A stretch of 64,000 nucleotides of DNA, from contig VXAY01000716.1 in NCBI GenBank assembly GCA_013399855.1, forward strand, positions 1-64,000, read 5' to 3'. Position numbers and translations under genes: made by a program. The DNA is from Oxyruncus cristatus. Lineage: Eukaryota > Chordata > Aves > Passeriformes > Cotingidae. The notes under the pieces are model-generated. The model was not told the origin of the DNA and searched no databases. It worked only from the letters and a program-made list of their open reading frames with translations. Numbering within the stretch: position 1 is the stretch's first letter; each line of letters opens with the position of its first letter. This document shows, piece after piece, positions 30,661-45,600 of this stretch.

Positions 30661-33600
30661 CTGGAAGCACACGGGACGTGGGTCAGGGGTGATCAAGAGC
30701 ACAAGGCTGATACAACACTCACTCTGTACAGTTAATGACTATGGATTAAAATCAGAATAAAAAAAATAAAGACAGCAACTCCCCTTCACCTCGAGTAGAT
30801 GGTTTATAACATTGGCACTGATGAGACACTCTCAGGCTGCCCACAGCCCCAGAGCTCCCAGGCCTCTGCAGCACAAGGAACAACCACAGGAAAGCAAATT
30901 TACCCTCCAGCACGCTGGGGAGAAAGGGGCAATTTTAAGTTTCGGGAGATTTCACCAACCAGGCAACGCCCAACTCTGTATTCTAAAGCAAATTTCAGTT
31001 TGTGGGTAGGAATTTTTGGGTTTCACTTCAGGAACTGGTTTTGGGGTAGCAAAATTGAAACCTTATCCTACAGCGAGGATGGCACTGCCCGGGAAAGGTT
31101 TTGTGTGTTCTCACCACCTCCACATCACTGCTGGCTGGGATCTGAGAAACTTGATTTACAAGTCTTGCACTTGCCTCAGTAAAGTCTGCTGTCAGCTAAA
31201 GGGCACGTGCTCTAAGAAAGCTCCACTCCTCTCAGGGGCTTTTATTGATTTATTTAATGCAGTAAAAAATCCGACCCTTGAACAACATGTAGACATTCTT
31301 TTAACCCTTCAGTTTACAAGAGAGTCTTTGAACAAACTCCAAATTTGCCTCTAAATAAGGATCCTGCTGGACAGATTATCCAGAGGGGTGATGTCAGCAG
31401 TGCTGGAAGGCTGGGAGAGCAGCAGGTCCTGACCAGGGCACTGGCAGCACACAGCAGCACCACAGGCACTGATTCCACTCACAGGGGACCTATTTCATAT
31501 TATCAACACTAGTGAAGCCCACACTACCCCACTCCAGTTCCACTTCACAAATTGGCCTTAATCACCCACTACGTCTAACAGGAACACTTGAGATTCCACA
31601 TAAGCAACAACAAGGACAGCAACTCCCCTTCCAGAGCACTGGTGGCTTCTCTGCATTTTTTTCGTGCCTTTGACTCCACAATTCAAGTTCAACAGCTCAG
31701 AAATGCCGAGACACACCTGGTCCTTCTCGAGGGTGAGGATCTGATAGCCCGTTGTCCTGCTGCAAATCATCTTCCCGCTGCTGTCGAAGGAGGCCAGGCG
31801 CAACCTGGGGGCACAGCAGCAGGGACCTGACTTCAGAACGGCCCCGTTTTCCCAGCACGGGGAGTTTGTCTCAAGGAGACAGGACATGTTTTAAGGCGAG
31901 TAGTGAAAGGCAGTGCAGGCAGGGGGGTCCCAGGAGCCGGCCCAGCCCCGGGCCGTACCTGAAGGCGATGCTGCGGCGGGGCTGGAGGCTCACGGAGCCG
32001 CTGCAGGGCTGGTTCAGCGTGTTCCGCTTGAACACGATGTAGCGGTTGGTGTAGGTGACCAGCAGGTCAAAGCCGAAGTTGAAGCCGGTCCAGCGCCAGC
32101 AGTACTGCAGGACAGGAGGGAGAACCAAAGGAACCAGCCTGAGGAGGGGCCACCACATGGATGGCGAGTCCACCCGAATGGTGACAGCCACCCCTCCACC
32201 AGCCCGCCCTGGGAACGGGACCCTGGGGGGATCCAAGGGGCCCTGCCAACATCGGTGTGAAACACAGCATTCCTTGGTAGGGACCCACTGGCTGGCAGCC
32301 AGGTGACTGTGAGAGCAGCTGAGTGTCACCTGCCTCCCAGACAGACAAAAATACACGGCACAAGTGGGTACAAAACACTGCACTGACAAGGGGCTGGTCT
32401 GTGAGCAGCACTGACTGCAGGCCCCAGCCATGCCCAAAGCACTCCTTGGAGCACAACTTCCCGAGGATAAATGACTTCAGAGAGGAAAATTCATGTTTCC
32501 TGTTTTTTCACAAGATCTATTACCTAAAGACACAGATGTGTACGTGGAATACAGAGGTTCTGGCTGTGATTATTACATATTTCATCTAGAGAAGTTCCTT
32601 TTCCAGCTAAAAAGAAAACGATCAGAGCTCTATTTACTGCCTGTATTTTTCAAGTCTCAGATGACAGTCTCAAGGGAAAACAGTTTTCCCAAACACTGTC
32701 TCAGTAGCAGCACAAGAGCACCATGAAACACCATCCCTTACTCCTTGTAGAGACAGCAAGTGTTTCCCTCCTGCTGGGGAGAACAAAACGATTTCTTTCT
32801 CCATGACATCTTTTGGATGCAGTTTGACAGTGAGGACCTGAGTGTTTTGGGAATGCCTGGCATGCCTCAGCCATTTGCCTTTTCCACGTGCCCCACTTAC
32901 ATCACCGTCCTTGGCGAGTTTGCGACCGCACCTCATGCTGTTTCCTTCCAGTTCCTCTTTATTTATTTCTTGGGGCCTAAAAAAAAATAAAAGGGCATCT
33001 TTAAGGACACTTCAACAGCTTTGTTTGATACCTCAACGTGGGAAAGATGAACAGACTGGAGTGAACTGGTCTGACCACACCATCATGGAATACCCTGAGT
33101 GGGAAGGGACCCGCAGCCAACCCTTCTCTGAGCAGAGGTGTGACCAGCTGAGTTCTCAGGGTCCCTTCCGTCCTGAATTGTCCCATAAGCATCCAACTAC
33201 TTTATAAAACTGCCACACAAACCAGGCTGTGAGATCTCAGTTAGGCAGGACTTCTATAAAAGAACTTTTCCAGATAACAAAGCTATAGCTGTTGCAGTGA
33301 AATACATTCTCCAAGCCTCATAAAGACCCAAGTCCTTTTTAAACACATCAGTCCCATTTCCCAGGCCCAACCAGAAAGTGGTGCTGGGGCACAGCTGCAG
33401 GGCCCTGCAGAACAGCAGTGCAGTGAAGCAGCAGCCACGAGACACTGAAGGATTTCTCAAGGGGCTGGTTACACAACTTGCCTAAAAAACCGCTTCCCTC
33501 AGTGCTCCTGACGTGCCAGAGCTCTCTGTTCTGCCACCTGACACCACCAGCAGCTCCTTTCACCCAATAGTTTCCTCTGGTGCTTCCACATGTCCAGCAG

Positions 33601-36600
33601 CCCTGCAGAGTCACGGGAGTGAGAGCAGCCCCAGTTTTCCAGAGCTGTGTTACTCACTTCACTTCACACACAGTGACATCAGCAACCAACCAACCACCAC
33701 TGCCAGAAAGTCGTGAAGTTACACCAGGCCAAGCTTTATAAACCCCAGATATCACCCCCTCCCAGGTTAAACTGTACACCTGCAACATCCTCCAAGCTCC
33801 ACAAGCCAGAAGAAATGCAGCATCTGTTCTCTTCCTACTGCTCACACCCCCCAGGAACTTGCAGCTAAAGCTTTTGTGAACACAGCCTGGGTCTTTTCTC
33901 TCCATTTCTGCAAAAACCAGCCCTGGGAGATGAAGTGTTCTATGAGCAGGTTAAGCACATAAACTCATCACAGTAACCAAATTCACCCAAGGACCTCCCG
34001 TGTGCTTTTCCACATCTTGCAGCTGAATTAGGCTGACTTAAATGCAGCAGTGGTGATAAAGGATTTATTTCTGTTTAATTAGTGACAAATTTCACGAACA
34101 GTAGCCCATAATTCTCAGACAGACATTAGCATCCCCCTCCCCACCCCTGCAGCAGCCTCAGATGATGCAAAACTTCAGCTTTAACCACTTCCATCAGCTG
34201 CCACACAGTGAACAAGTCGAGTTATCCCATTTCCTCCTCTAACACTGCCAAAGAGACTGTTAGGGCAGAAACTATCCAGCCCCGGGCTCGAAAGATCTGT
34301 CTGGCTTCTGCCACAGAACACATGTTTAATTAAAAATGATCCACTTTAGCACAACAAGGAGACCTTGAGCAGCTCCAGTTCCAAGCCACAAACTCCAGTG
34401 TTACACGAAAACATTTGCCAATTCTGAAGAGCAAATAAAATGTTTAGGCCTTTTAAATGCAAGCTCGTAAAGCAGAAGAGAAACACTTTCTTCTCACCCT
34501 CCCTAAAGTTATCGAAAGCAAACCACATCACAGGTTCCCAAGCAGTGCCATTTCCATGTTGGCAGTGTTGGGATAAGCAGGTGCAACCACGCTCTGCTCC
34601 AGGTGGGGTATGGAAATAGAGCCTTACTTGAGCTCAGGCAGTCAGAGCCACATCCTGTTCGGATTCCCAAGTGTGCTTCCTTACCTCGGAGGGAAAAAAT
34701 GTGGTAGATATCAATACAGGCAGCAGGTGTGAGAGGAGGGGCAGAGCTGGGTAAAGGATGGGCTTATAAAACCTCCATTCTTTTCTTCCAGCTACAGGTT
34801 GGACAAACGGCCAAAGCTCTGTGTTAACACAGAGGAACAGCCACACGGCTCCCCTCTAAGGCACAAGTTGCCAACCACAGGCCTCTCATGCAGGGTGGCA
34901 GCACAGGAGAGCTCCCAGGCCTCCAAACCCCACTGATCTCCTCAGAGATGCTGTGGACGAGGTTCACTGCAGCTGAGCTGCCTGTGCTGACATTTCTGGG
35001 TTTCACTGTCTTTAAAAACATCTTAAAAAATCCCAGGCCGCAAAAGGGAAAACTAGACAAGAAAAACATAGAAAAATACTCTGCTCCTTCCAAGAGCCAC
35101 CGAAATCCTCAGCTGTGGATGAACACGAAAGCTGCTCTTTCCCAAGCTGGAGGATCCCCATCATCCCCACTGCAGGCTGTGGGAGCTCACTTTTCCAGAA
35201 GCTCGTACATCCCGTGGCTGACAATTCCAATGCTCCCACTGCACTGCAGTGAACCACCAAAACACATCCCAGTCAGCACATACAGGGTCTTACCTGGTGT
35301 CAGAATTGCGGTGACTCAAATACTCACTTCCCCACTAACTGGTTCCCCACGAGCCAGGAGGGTACATTTGTCTGCTCTCAGACACAGCCACAGCAGCAGT
35401 GCAAAAGTCTTCCCAAGAAAACACCACATCAGAAACAAGCTGTGGCCACCCAAAATTAAACTTTAGGAGTTGAATATGAGAGTCACAATTCTGTACTTTA
35501 CCTCCACCGCTTCCTAAAGCTCTGCTACTGAAGACAACCACTTCTTAAAGATCTTGACTATTCTCAACATGAGAGTTTGGGGGATTTTTTACACCATTAC
35601 ATGATAACATCAAAAGGAAGTAACTAAGGAAATATTTCCTATATAACACATAATTAAGCTATGGAGCCACACCACAGGGTGTTGGGGCTAAAGCACAAGC
35701 TGTTTCAGAACAGAACTGTAAGTATTTAAGAACAGTTCCACTGGCTGTTGGTTGTTCAGTAATGGTCCAGCCAAACCCTCCACCTGAAAAATCCTGAACT
35801 GCTACTGCCAGGGAAGTATAGCAGGAAAACAGGGAAGACTTCCACTTTTTGGGAAAATGGGAGGTCTGTGACTGAACACTGCCCCAGCCCACACAAGCCC
35901 CTGGTTCAAATCAGGTCAGTGGTTCTCACACCTTCCAGCCTGTGATCAATCAGTGAACTCTCCCACTGCAACCCAACACATCCATCTCCACATCCCCACG
36001 TGCTGGGCTGACACAGCCACGGCAGAAACAAACAACTGGGTTTACTGGTTTTTGGAAGGTTACACATATTTTGCAGCTGCATGACCTGGCACTTATTCTC
36101 CACAAAGCACTTTAGGAACCCGTAGAGAAGAGAAAGACAGGGACAACACCCCCAGCTGCATTTTGCCACACTTTTGGCAAAGGAGTTTGGAAGGAGATCA
36201 GGGGACTTGGCTCACAGCAACGTGGCAAAGAGCAAGCAGGAGGAAGGGGAACAGTTGGTGGTCACACACACACACGTAACGCACACTAATCACACAGAAC
36301 CCACTGCCCACACACCGACAGCCCCTGCCAGGCACAGGCTCAGCGTCACACAGACACCACTCGGGGCTTACACAAAGGACAGCCACACACCAGCCTTTGG
36401 GAGGGCATGGAAACAGCCCCCACACACGGGGAGCTCTCAGGGAATTTCACAGTCATAGAACCATGGAATATGCTGAGCTGGAAGAGACCCATCAGGATCA
36501 TCGAGTCCAGCTCCTGGCCCTGCCCAGACACCCCAACAATCCCACCCTGTCCCTGAGAGCGTTATCCAAACCTCCTGGAGCTCTGGCAGCCTTGGGGCCG

Positions 36601-39600
36601 TGACCAAACCCTGGGGAGCCTGGTCAGTGCCACCCAACTCAGCTGCATTTCCTCACTGCCAAGGCAAGCCCAACACTGTGCAGCACGAGGTCCAGGAAGG
36701 AGAAAAGACGGGGTATAAAACTGCAGGTTTATGGAGAGAATGAGGTCTCAGCAATGGAGAAGGATGCAGTGCCTGGGGAAAGCTGGAGAGCTGGCAGGGG
36801 AGAGATGTCAAACACAACACTGAGGGGGAAAGGCTGTGAAAGCAGAGGGGAATGGGGGAACAGGTGACAGGGTGCTGAGCCCTGCTGGGTGCTGGGCCCT
36901 CGCTCACTGCCTGGGGGGCCAGGATGGCAGAGGCAGGAACAAAGGTTACTGTGGAGTTATCCCTGCACAAACAAAAAAAGATGGATTGCCTCCTGCACCA
37001 ACACAGTTCCACTGCCCCCAGCCTCCTGCCCACCCAGCCCTGGGGGCAAGGGCAGGACAGACAGGCTCCTCCACCTGCAGCACTGTTCCCAAAGCATCCT
37101 GAAACTGGAAGGCTCAGAAATTACTCTTTTGCAGCCTCAACACTTATTTAAAAGCAAAGTGCTGGTGAGAAGCATTAACCAACATAAAAGAAAATACAGA
37201 ATGTGTGTCCCCCCCCAGCATCGACCTCTGGTCCCATTAGACCAGTTTTCCAGAGTTCTGCTGGTTAAAGGATGGGAGCCCAAGGGAACAGACAGCCCCA
37301 CAGAGAGCAACGGTTTACAACCACTGAAGTATCCTCCCCCCAAAAAAAACCCCAATGAAATATGCTTCCCCCCCTCCTCTTAATGTAAACTCCCAAATTA
37401 ATCACACCAGGATTTATATGAAGAAGGTTTCTAATTTAGGAGAGAAAGAAAAGAAGGCCTGTAATATACCTACCCAATATCATTGTCTTGTTCTGCTCTG
37501 AGCATGGCAAACCACTGCTGTTTGTAAACAGAGGACAGCCATTCTAAAATTGAAAAAAAAAATAAATAAGCTTGGTGTTGTCTTCGGAGCTGGGAATGGG
37601 GATGGTCATAAACATTTGAAATAGAGAAAGAAAATGACATTGAAATAATGAAGTTACACTTGTTAGCTGGATGGCCTGTGCAACCCACCCCCTGATAACT
37701 CCCTGTGTTCTCCAGCTCCAGCCTCAACCACAGGAGAAGGGATACAGAGAAACATCCACAATCAACAGGCAGTAACTCCAGACTATGCTCATCTCCCCAG
37801 ACATTCACCACTTCAACGAGGGATGCAACTCAACACATTTTCTCAGCACACAAAGCTCTGTTTAGCCAAGGAGTTTGTTAACAACCTCTTGGGAGAAGAT
37901 GCTGCTTTCTGAATCCCCAGTGGAACTTTACACAAGTTAAACAAGAAGAAAACAGAGTCAAGGATAAAGGAAACAGTGACTTAACACAGATATAGTAAAA
38001 CAAATAGAAATTGTGCTCTACTAGGAATAAACACAAGTCATGTCTTCCTTGGAGAACACACCAAGATTCTATCAGTTCTGTTAATTTAATGTTGCAAGCG
38101 AGAGATAAAACAAAACAAACCCAAACAGTTTGTCAGGCAGCCACACAGAGGGGATCCCAGGCACCCAAGAGCACAGGCTGTGAGAAGTTCTCAGCCAAGA
38201 TAATGGACAGGGGCAAGGTCATGTGTGAGAACCAGCACTGGGGGAACGGGCTGGGGGAGAGAGAGGAGAACCACTGCAACCAAAACCAAAGCAGGAGCTG
38301 ATGAAGGTGACAGAAGGGAGGAGGGGTGAGGTCACACTGCTGAGATCGACTCACAAGTCCCAGAAGGAAAAATTAAAACCAGCCCTTGTCCTACTGACTC
38401 CAGAGTGAGAATTCAGACTGTGACAGGAGCAAACTGGGAATTAATCAAAGTACAACAAAATATAAAAATGAATTAAGGAAAATTGCACAGGCAAGGGACA
38501 CAGAATGGATGTGTTAGAAGGGAAGGAATAAAAGCAAATCAGGAGGGAGAACATCTTCTCTATTTATGTTATGTATCTATTTCATACCTCATATTTCAAC
38601 GGCAGTTCATCTGTTAATTTCTAGACATTAAGAAGGAAAGCACAGCTTAGGAAATGTTCAAAGTCGCCAAGTAAAACAGAACAATGACCACTGTGCTCAC
38701 ACACACATCATGTCCTTCTGTCTCTTGCACCTCTCCAGCCCAAAGAACAGACTTGTGAACCCCTAACACAGAATGTCAGTTTTCTCCTGCAGGCCCTACA
38801 CACACAGAGAGTATAAAAGTGAATAAATAAATAATCACAGCATTACTTTCAACTACTCAATGTGATTTCCTTCTTTACCTCCAGAGGAACTTCATCCAGA
38901 ATTATCTAACACGAAGTCCCCAGCAAAGTCCCCCTTCTGCAGACTCTCAGCTATGAAGCACCCCTGAAACGCTGGATGCTGGCAGCCTGCTCCAAGCTGA
39001 GCCCCAGGATTCATCCAAACCTCCTTGCAAAGGCAGAACCACGGTTTTGCTTTAACACAGCTTTTGGCTACACCCTGGAATGAAGCGATTAGAAGGGCTG
39101 GCAAGTCCAAAACTCTGCCAGCACCTCCTCACACGAGCTCCTCGCGGCACAGGAGGTGTTCCCCCTGCACCGAGCGCCCCCAGTGCCTTCCCCCGCGCCG
39201 CAGTGCCACCCAGCCCGCGGCAGCGGCAGCGCAGCCCGGGGACCGCGGCTCGGCACTGCTCCCCAGCGCCCTGGGAGCTGGGAGACACCCTCACATGCCT
39301 TTTCAACGAGCACCAGCAAATCAGCTGCCCGAAGCTGCTGATAGTCTTGTAAGAATCCTTCCTCTGACAGGCACAGATAAAGGCTTCTGGGTTTGAGAAC
39401 AGACACAACATTTACTCCCCGAAGAACAGCAAGAGAATTCTGCCCATCACACGTCTGGGAAGTGAGAACAACAGAAATGTTAAGGGATGGCAAGCAAGTG
39501 TAGCTCCTGCAGATTTCTGGTTCGCAACACTTTATTCACATGCTGACAAGGCCACTTCACTACAGTCCCTTGTTCTCCTGTATCATCGTTAAATTAAGGA

Positions 39601-42600
39601 TCTAAAGGGTCATTCACCCATAGTTATTTTTTATAATGACCTTTGCACTTTGCCTACAACCTGTACCAATATCCCTCTGGAGTAAGATGGATTCTATTTA
39701 CTTTATACATCACTTGATCACGTAAAATATCACATATCAAAGCTCAGAGCTGTTCTTTGGGTATTTTTATGCATAACAAAATGTTATCACTTGCTGCAGG
39801 TCAAGCAAGTGTGGTCTGGGCACAACAGACAGACCACTGCCACCTGATGCTGAAAGAACACCCTGAAAGGGGGATTCTGAGCACAGGATAACAGAGATCC
39901 TTCCTCTTCTACTTCACAAGACCAAGCGCAGAAAACAGCCCCTTCTCCAGCTATTAAGGCATTAATTTAAACCAGAACTGGAAGGAGGGAAAGCCAGTAC
40001 CTTTGAGCAGTAACTGTTCACTCTCACTCAAGAGATGGGCAGATTTCTGGGCAGGAAAGGCCCTGCTCCCTCCCCACAGGCACAGAGAGCCCTAATCCAG
40101 CTTCTGAGAACACCTTTCCAGCATTTCAAAGAGGGAGAGAGAGGAGCTCAGGGTTACTCAGATATTCAGCCACAAGAGTGATTGCTGGCATTGCTGCTGG
40201 CAGAGACAGGACATGGCAGCACAGGAAAGGCAAACTGAAGTGACCCTACATCAGCTGAATGGCAAGGAAAGCATTTCAGGAGGATCTAACAATTCCATCA
40301 GGCTTCAAAGGAAACATCCCAACTTGGCATCACAGCATCATGTTGCCATCTACAGCAGCATGAAGGGAAAAGCCAACAGGAGACGAAAGAAGTTAACATT
40401 ACAGCAGCATAATTCAAAGACAGGTTAAACATTTACACATGGCAGGGCTCCATTGTGATCCCCAGTGCTGCAGGAATGGACTTACCTACTTCATACCTCA
40501 AGTACGGAGAGGTGACAAGAACACAGATGTCAAGAAATCACAAATAAAAGTGATAAACAGCTCAATAAATTCAGTTTTAATTGGCACGTGGTTATTACAC
40601 CCACACACAGACATCAAAGACACACATGAACAGACTCGTTACATTTTTTTAAATCCATGCCAAACTCTGTTTGTGACGGCCAGAGTTACGATGGCAGAGT
40701 TATGATGCAAAAATCACTGCAATATTCAACTCAGGGGAACACTGAACAGAGGGAAATGTGAACAAGGACACCAGGAGCCAAACCCAAAGGTGGAGCATGA
40801 GAATTCCAAATACTTACAAGGAGCACAACTAACCTGGGTGAGAGAAGGGAGAAAAAATAAAAGGGAAGAAGAAGGAGGGGCAGGTGTTTCCCATGATAAG
40901 AGATAGCAATGATAGTGGAAAAACATTTTCAAGTGAGAGCCCAACTTGATAACCCATTTCCAGCCAGGTTCACACAGCTGCTGAGCAGGGCACAGAGATC
41001 TGTGGACTCAGCTTTCAGCAGCAAGACGAGAAGGGGCTTTTCATTTTCCAGCCATACTGTAAGGTAACAGCAGTAATCTCTAATAACATGAGCATTTGCC
41101 TCTCTGGGCTTCAAAAAGCACACAGCCCTAAAAGGAGGATGTGTTTTATACAAGTCAAAGTGCAAATAAAATGACAAGGGCAATATATTTGAATATCCTC
41201 TCTGCCCCAAATCATCCTAAATCTGTTAGTAAACAACACCTGTATTGGAAGAGAGAAGAGTTCACAGCATCTTGTGCTTTTGGTCTTCATTTTCAGGTAT
41301 TATTCCAAACCTTATCAAAACCTACCCAGCTCTCCTTAAAAAGTAATGGCGAGAAAACAGCTGAGTCTCAGGAAGTTTTGCTCTCTCACAAGCAAAAGAC
41401 TTTTTTTGCATCTCTGGGGCTCTGAGATCATTTAAACTTTGATAATGTATTATGTCTTGACTGCAGAGTACTTTGATGACCTGACTGATCAGCAGAATGC
41501 TTGACACCCCTATGTGTGCAGACTTTTATTCCTGTAAATTCCTGTATTTTCATACTCAGCTTCTGCTGAATCTTCAGCCACAAATCAGATGTTGGAACTA
41601 AATGTGAGCAGTAAGATCAGAAAACACACGGAGACCTTCCCAATTACTCTAGGGCAGGACAGGCTGGGGAAGGCACACAGAATGTGATCAGCTGAGTAGA
41701 ATCATGGAATGGTTTGGGTTGGAAAAGTCCTCTGAGGTCACTGAGTCCAACCATTTCCGCAGCACTGCCAGGGCCACCACTGACCATATCCCCAAGTGCC
41801 ACATCCACATGGCTTTTAAGCCCCCCCAGGAATGGGGACTCCACCACTGCCCTGGGCAGCTGTGCCAGGGCTGGACAGCCCTTTCCATGAAGGAATTTCC
41901 CCAATATCCAACCTGCCCCTCCCCTGGCCCAGCTGGAGGCCGTTCCCTCTCATCCTGTCCCTTGTTCCCTGGGAGCAGAGCCCGACCCCCCCTGGCTCCC
42001 CCCTCCTGTCAGGGAGTTGCAGAGCCAGAAGGTCCCCCCTGAGCCTCCTTTGCTCCAGGCTGAGCCCCCCCAGCTCCCTCAGCTGCTCCTGCTGCTCCAG
42101 CCCCTTCCCTGCTCCGTTTCCTTCCCTGGACATGCTCCAACCCCTCTGTGTCCTTCTAGGGTGAGGTGCCCCAGACTGATCACAGGAGTCGGGGTGAGGC
42201 CTCCCCTGTGCCCAGCACTCACTCACCTGAGGGCAGCAGGGCATCCCTCTCCACGATCCTGGCCGAGGCCAGGTCACTGATGATGTACTGCAGCCTCAGG
42301 TGGGAGAATACGGGCAGGAAAGCACTTCCCTGTGCTGATTCCAGGAATGCAACATCACCCCCAAACTCTGCAACACAGAGCACCTCCATTACAACTTGTT
42401 CTCCTGAATATTTGCCAGCCCCTGTTTATATTTGAGTTCTTACTTATTGATCAGAGATCGTTATGATGGGCAGGTGAGTCACCATTTGCCACTAAAATGA
42501 AGAGATTACTTGCATCCAAACCCCAAACCAAGGCCAGGCAACTCCTCCTACCTCTCCTGCGCTCGGCAAACCAGGCATCAGCTTCAGTTAACACCTGCTT

Positions 42601-45600
42601 GAAAGACCCATTCCAAGAAGGCACGAGCTGAAGGAACATCCACTGGGAAAAATAAACAGATTCTAACGAGTCAGTGGAAGCAGGTTTTAAATAAGTGATC
42701 CATGCATTAACAAGAGATACTTCCACAGTGCATTCATTCCTATAGAGGTTCTGATACTCTGCTAAATACTTCACTCAGTCCCACAAAGGTCCCACCGCTC
42801 AAGCCCCAGCAGACCCGTGCTGAAATACCTTTTTGAGGGCAGTGTACACGTCCATTTCCACCTGCAGCACAAACAGGTTGGAGGAGCTGATCAGCTGCTT
42901 CATAAGGTTTATGCTGAAAAAAATCAATCATAACAGGTCAGGGAGACAGAAGAGAGAAAAGGAAGAAGGGCAGACAGGGAACAACCAACCAGCAACAGCC
43001 CAGAAAAGGATTTGCTGTGAGCTCTAGACTTGGGCAGAGATTGTCCTTCATCCCTTCAGGGCAAGTGCAGCCCCAGTACCTGAGTTCTTTGAAGAGTCCA
43101 ATGCTCTGGTGGGTCATCAGGTTGTTCAAGAGCCACTCAAGGCACCTGCATGGAAAGCAAGGAATTAAGACCTTTGCTTGTTTTTTCTCTATGTCAACAC
43201 TCCTACAACAGGTGCTCAGGCTCACAAAGCCTGATGCTGCCCCACAGGACTGGGAAATACTGCCTTAACCCAAGCCAGAAATGCATCAAAATATATAAAA
43301 AAAAGAGTTCTTTCAAACACTGGGAGTTTACCAGAACATTTTCTGAAGCTCTTACTAAAGTTGCATGGAGTTTCTCTAAGGGCACAGCACAAGCAGAATT
43401 CCAAGGACTGTTAATGTTACACAGAACTCTGAGAACACACTGAGTCACAGCACAAGGAAGCAGTTAGAAGCTTTCAGCATTCTGCTCCCAAATGTGGCAT
43501 TAGCCCTCCTCATTCCAAGTTCAGCTTTAATTCTGCATATTAAAGCCACTTTTTGATAAAACAGTCTGTGATCATCAGTGTTACTTCAACTGCCACACTC
43601 AAGACCAAACATTGCTAGTATAATTCATTCAGTCCCAGCACAGGCCAATCAACCTGCCACAGTCTGCAGAGCTTTTAAGGGAGTTGATGACAGCAGAACC
43701 TCGACAATTCAATAGGATGAGGAAAGCCAAAATCCTTTAGGAGGGCCAAAGCCCAACGAGAACTTGATTTAGCCACTATAGTTAAAGACAACACAAAAGT
43801 TTTATAAATACACTGCAAAAGGAAGGTCAAGGAGTGACCTTGTTCACTTGTTCAATGCACAGGGTAATGCAGTGACAGGGGATGAGGAACAGGCTGAGGT
43901 ACTTAATGCCTTCTCTGCCTCAGTCTTTAATATGAAGACCAGTTGTCCTCAGGATACCCAGCGCCCAGAGCTGGAAGTGAGGGATGGGGAGCTGAGTGAA
44001 GCCCCTGTAATCCAGGGGGAGATGGTCAGTGAGCTGCTCTGCCATTACACACGAGTCCATGGGCCCTGATGGGACGCACCCCAGAGTACTGAGGGAACTG
44101 GCAAACGAACTTGCCATACCACTCTCAACCATCTACCAGCAGTCCTGGTGAACTGGAGAAGTTCCAGCTGACTGGAAAGCAGCAAATACAACACCCATCT
44201 ACGAGAAGGGTCAGGAGAACGATCCAGGGAATTCCAGGCTGTCAGCCTGACCTCGGTTCCAGGCAAGGCTATGGATGAGATTCAGGGTGCCATCACACGG
44301 CACATGCAGGACAACCTGGCCCAGCCAACACGGATGTACGAAAGGCAGGTCGTGCTTGACCAACCTGATCTCCTCCTATGACAAAGTGACTGCCCAGAAG
44401 ATGAGGGGAAGGCTGTGGATGTGTCTATCCAGACTTAGTAAGTGTTTGACACCATCTCCCACAGGTTTTTCGGCATCAGTCTCCCAGAGAAACTGGCTGC
44501 TCATGGCTTGGATGGGTGGACTCTTGGATGGGTAACAACCTGGCTGATGGCCAGGCCCAGAGAGTCATGGGGAAGGGAGATAAATCCAATTGGGGCCCAT
44601 CAGCAGTGGTGTCCCCAGGGCTGGTTTGGGGCCAGTCCTGTTTACCATCTTTGTTGATCTGGATGGGGGGTCAGGTGTGCTCTCAGTAGATTTGCAGACA
44701 ACACCAGGTTGGGTGGGAGTGTTGATCTGCTGGAGTGCAGGAAGGCTCTGCAGAGACCTGGATAGTCTCCACCAATGGGCTGAGGTTCAACAAGGCCAAG
44801 TGCCACGTCCTCCACTCCAGTCACAGCAACCCCTGCAGCTCCAGGCTGGGGGAGGAGTGGCTTGAGAGCTGCTCAGCAGGAAGGGACTTGGGGGTGCTGC
44901 TTGACAGCCAGCTCAGTATGAGCCAAGAGTGTGGCCAAGTGGCCAGGAAGGCCAATGGCATGTTGGCCTGTACCAGGAACAGTGTGGCAGCAGGAGCAGG
45001 GCAGTGATTGTCCCCCTGTGCTCGGCACTGGTGAGGCCACACCTCGAGTGCTGCGTGCGGGTCTGGGCCCCTCACTTTAAAAAGCACACTGAGGTGCTGA
45101 AGCGTGTGCAGCAAAGGGCACCAAGGCTCGTGACAGATCCAGAAAACATCTAATGAGCAGCTGAGGGAGCTGGGTTTGCTTCCTCAAGAAGAGGAGACTT
45201 GGGGTAACCTCCTGGCTCACAACTCCCTGAAAGGAGGTTGTAGGGAGGTGGGGACTGGTCTTTTCTGCTGTGCCTGTAGTGAGAGGGCCAGAGGAAATGG
45301 TCTTAAGCTGAGACAGAAGAGATTCAGATCAGATTTTTCCACTGTTTGGGTGGTCAGGCATTGGAATGGGCTGCCCAGGCAGGTGGTGGACTCACCATCC
45401 CTGGAATTAGGAGGTGTATGGATCTGGCACTGGGTGATAAGGTTTTAGGGGTTAAAGTGGCACTGCTGGTTGGACAGTTAGACTGGATGATCTTAAAGGT
45501 CCTTCCCAACCTCCATGATTCTATGGTTCTATTCTAATAAAACAATTAACCTGAGCATCATTGTACTGTGTGTAGATTCTCTGATAATTAGCCATGTCCA

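Larger units (their letters stand above)
32977..37473 (-). other. GMCL1: GMCL1 intron 10
   Basis: 4.5 kb. Holds two CR1 pieces (33083-33130, 36445-36640) and a short CA run near 36266. Otherwise A/T-rich with no exon recognised. Confidence 0.85.
37544..42226 (-). other. GMCL1: GMCL1 intron 9
   Basis: 4.7 kb. Contains a CpG-rich block (39130-39290) and a CR1 copy (41697-42218) that reaches the exon 9 donor. The rest is A/T-rich without recognised features. Confidence 0.85.

Noticed and set aside
44060..45150. CR1 reverse-transcriptase frames as a host gene
   Set aside because: They match CR1 ORF2 in several broken frames, with a damaged catalytic motif.
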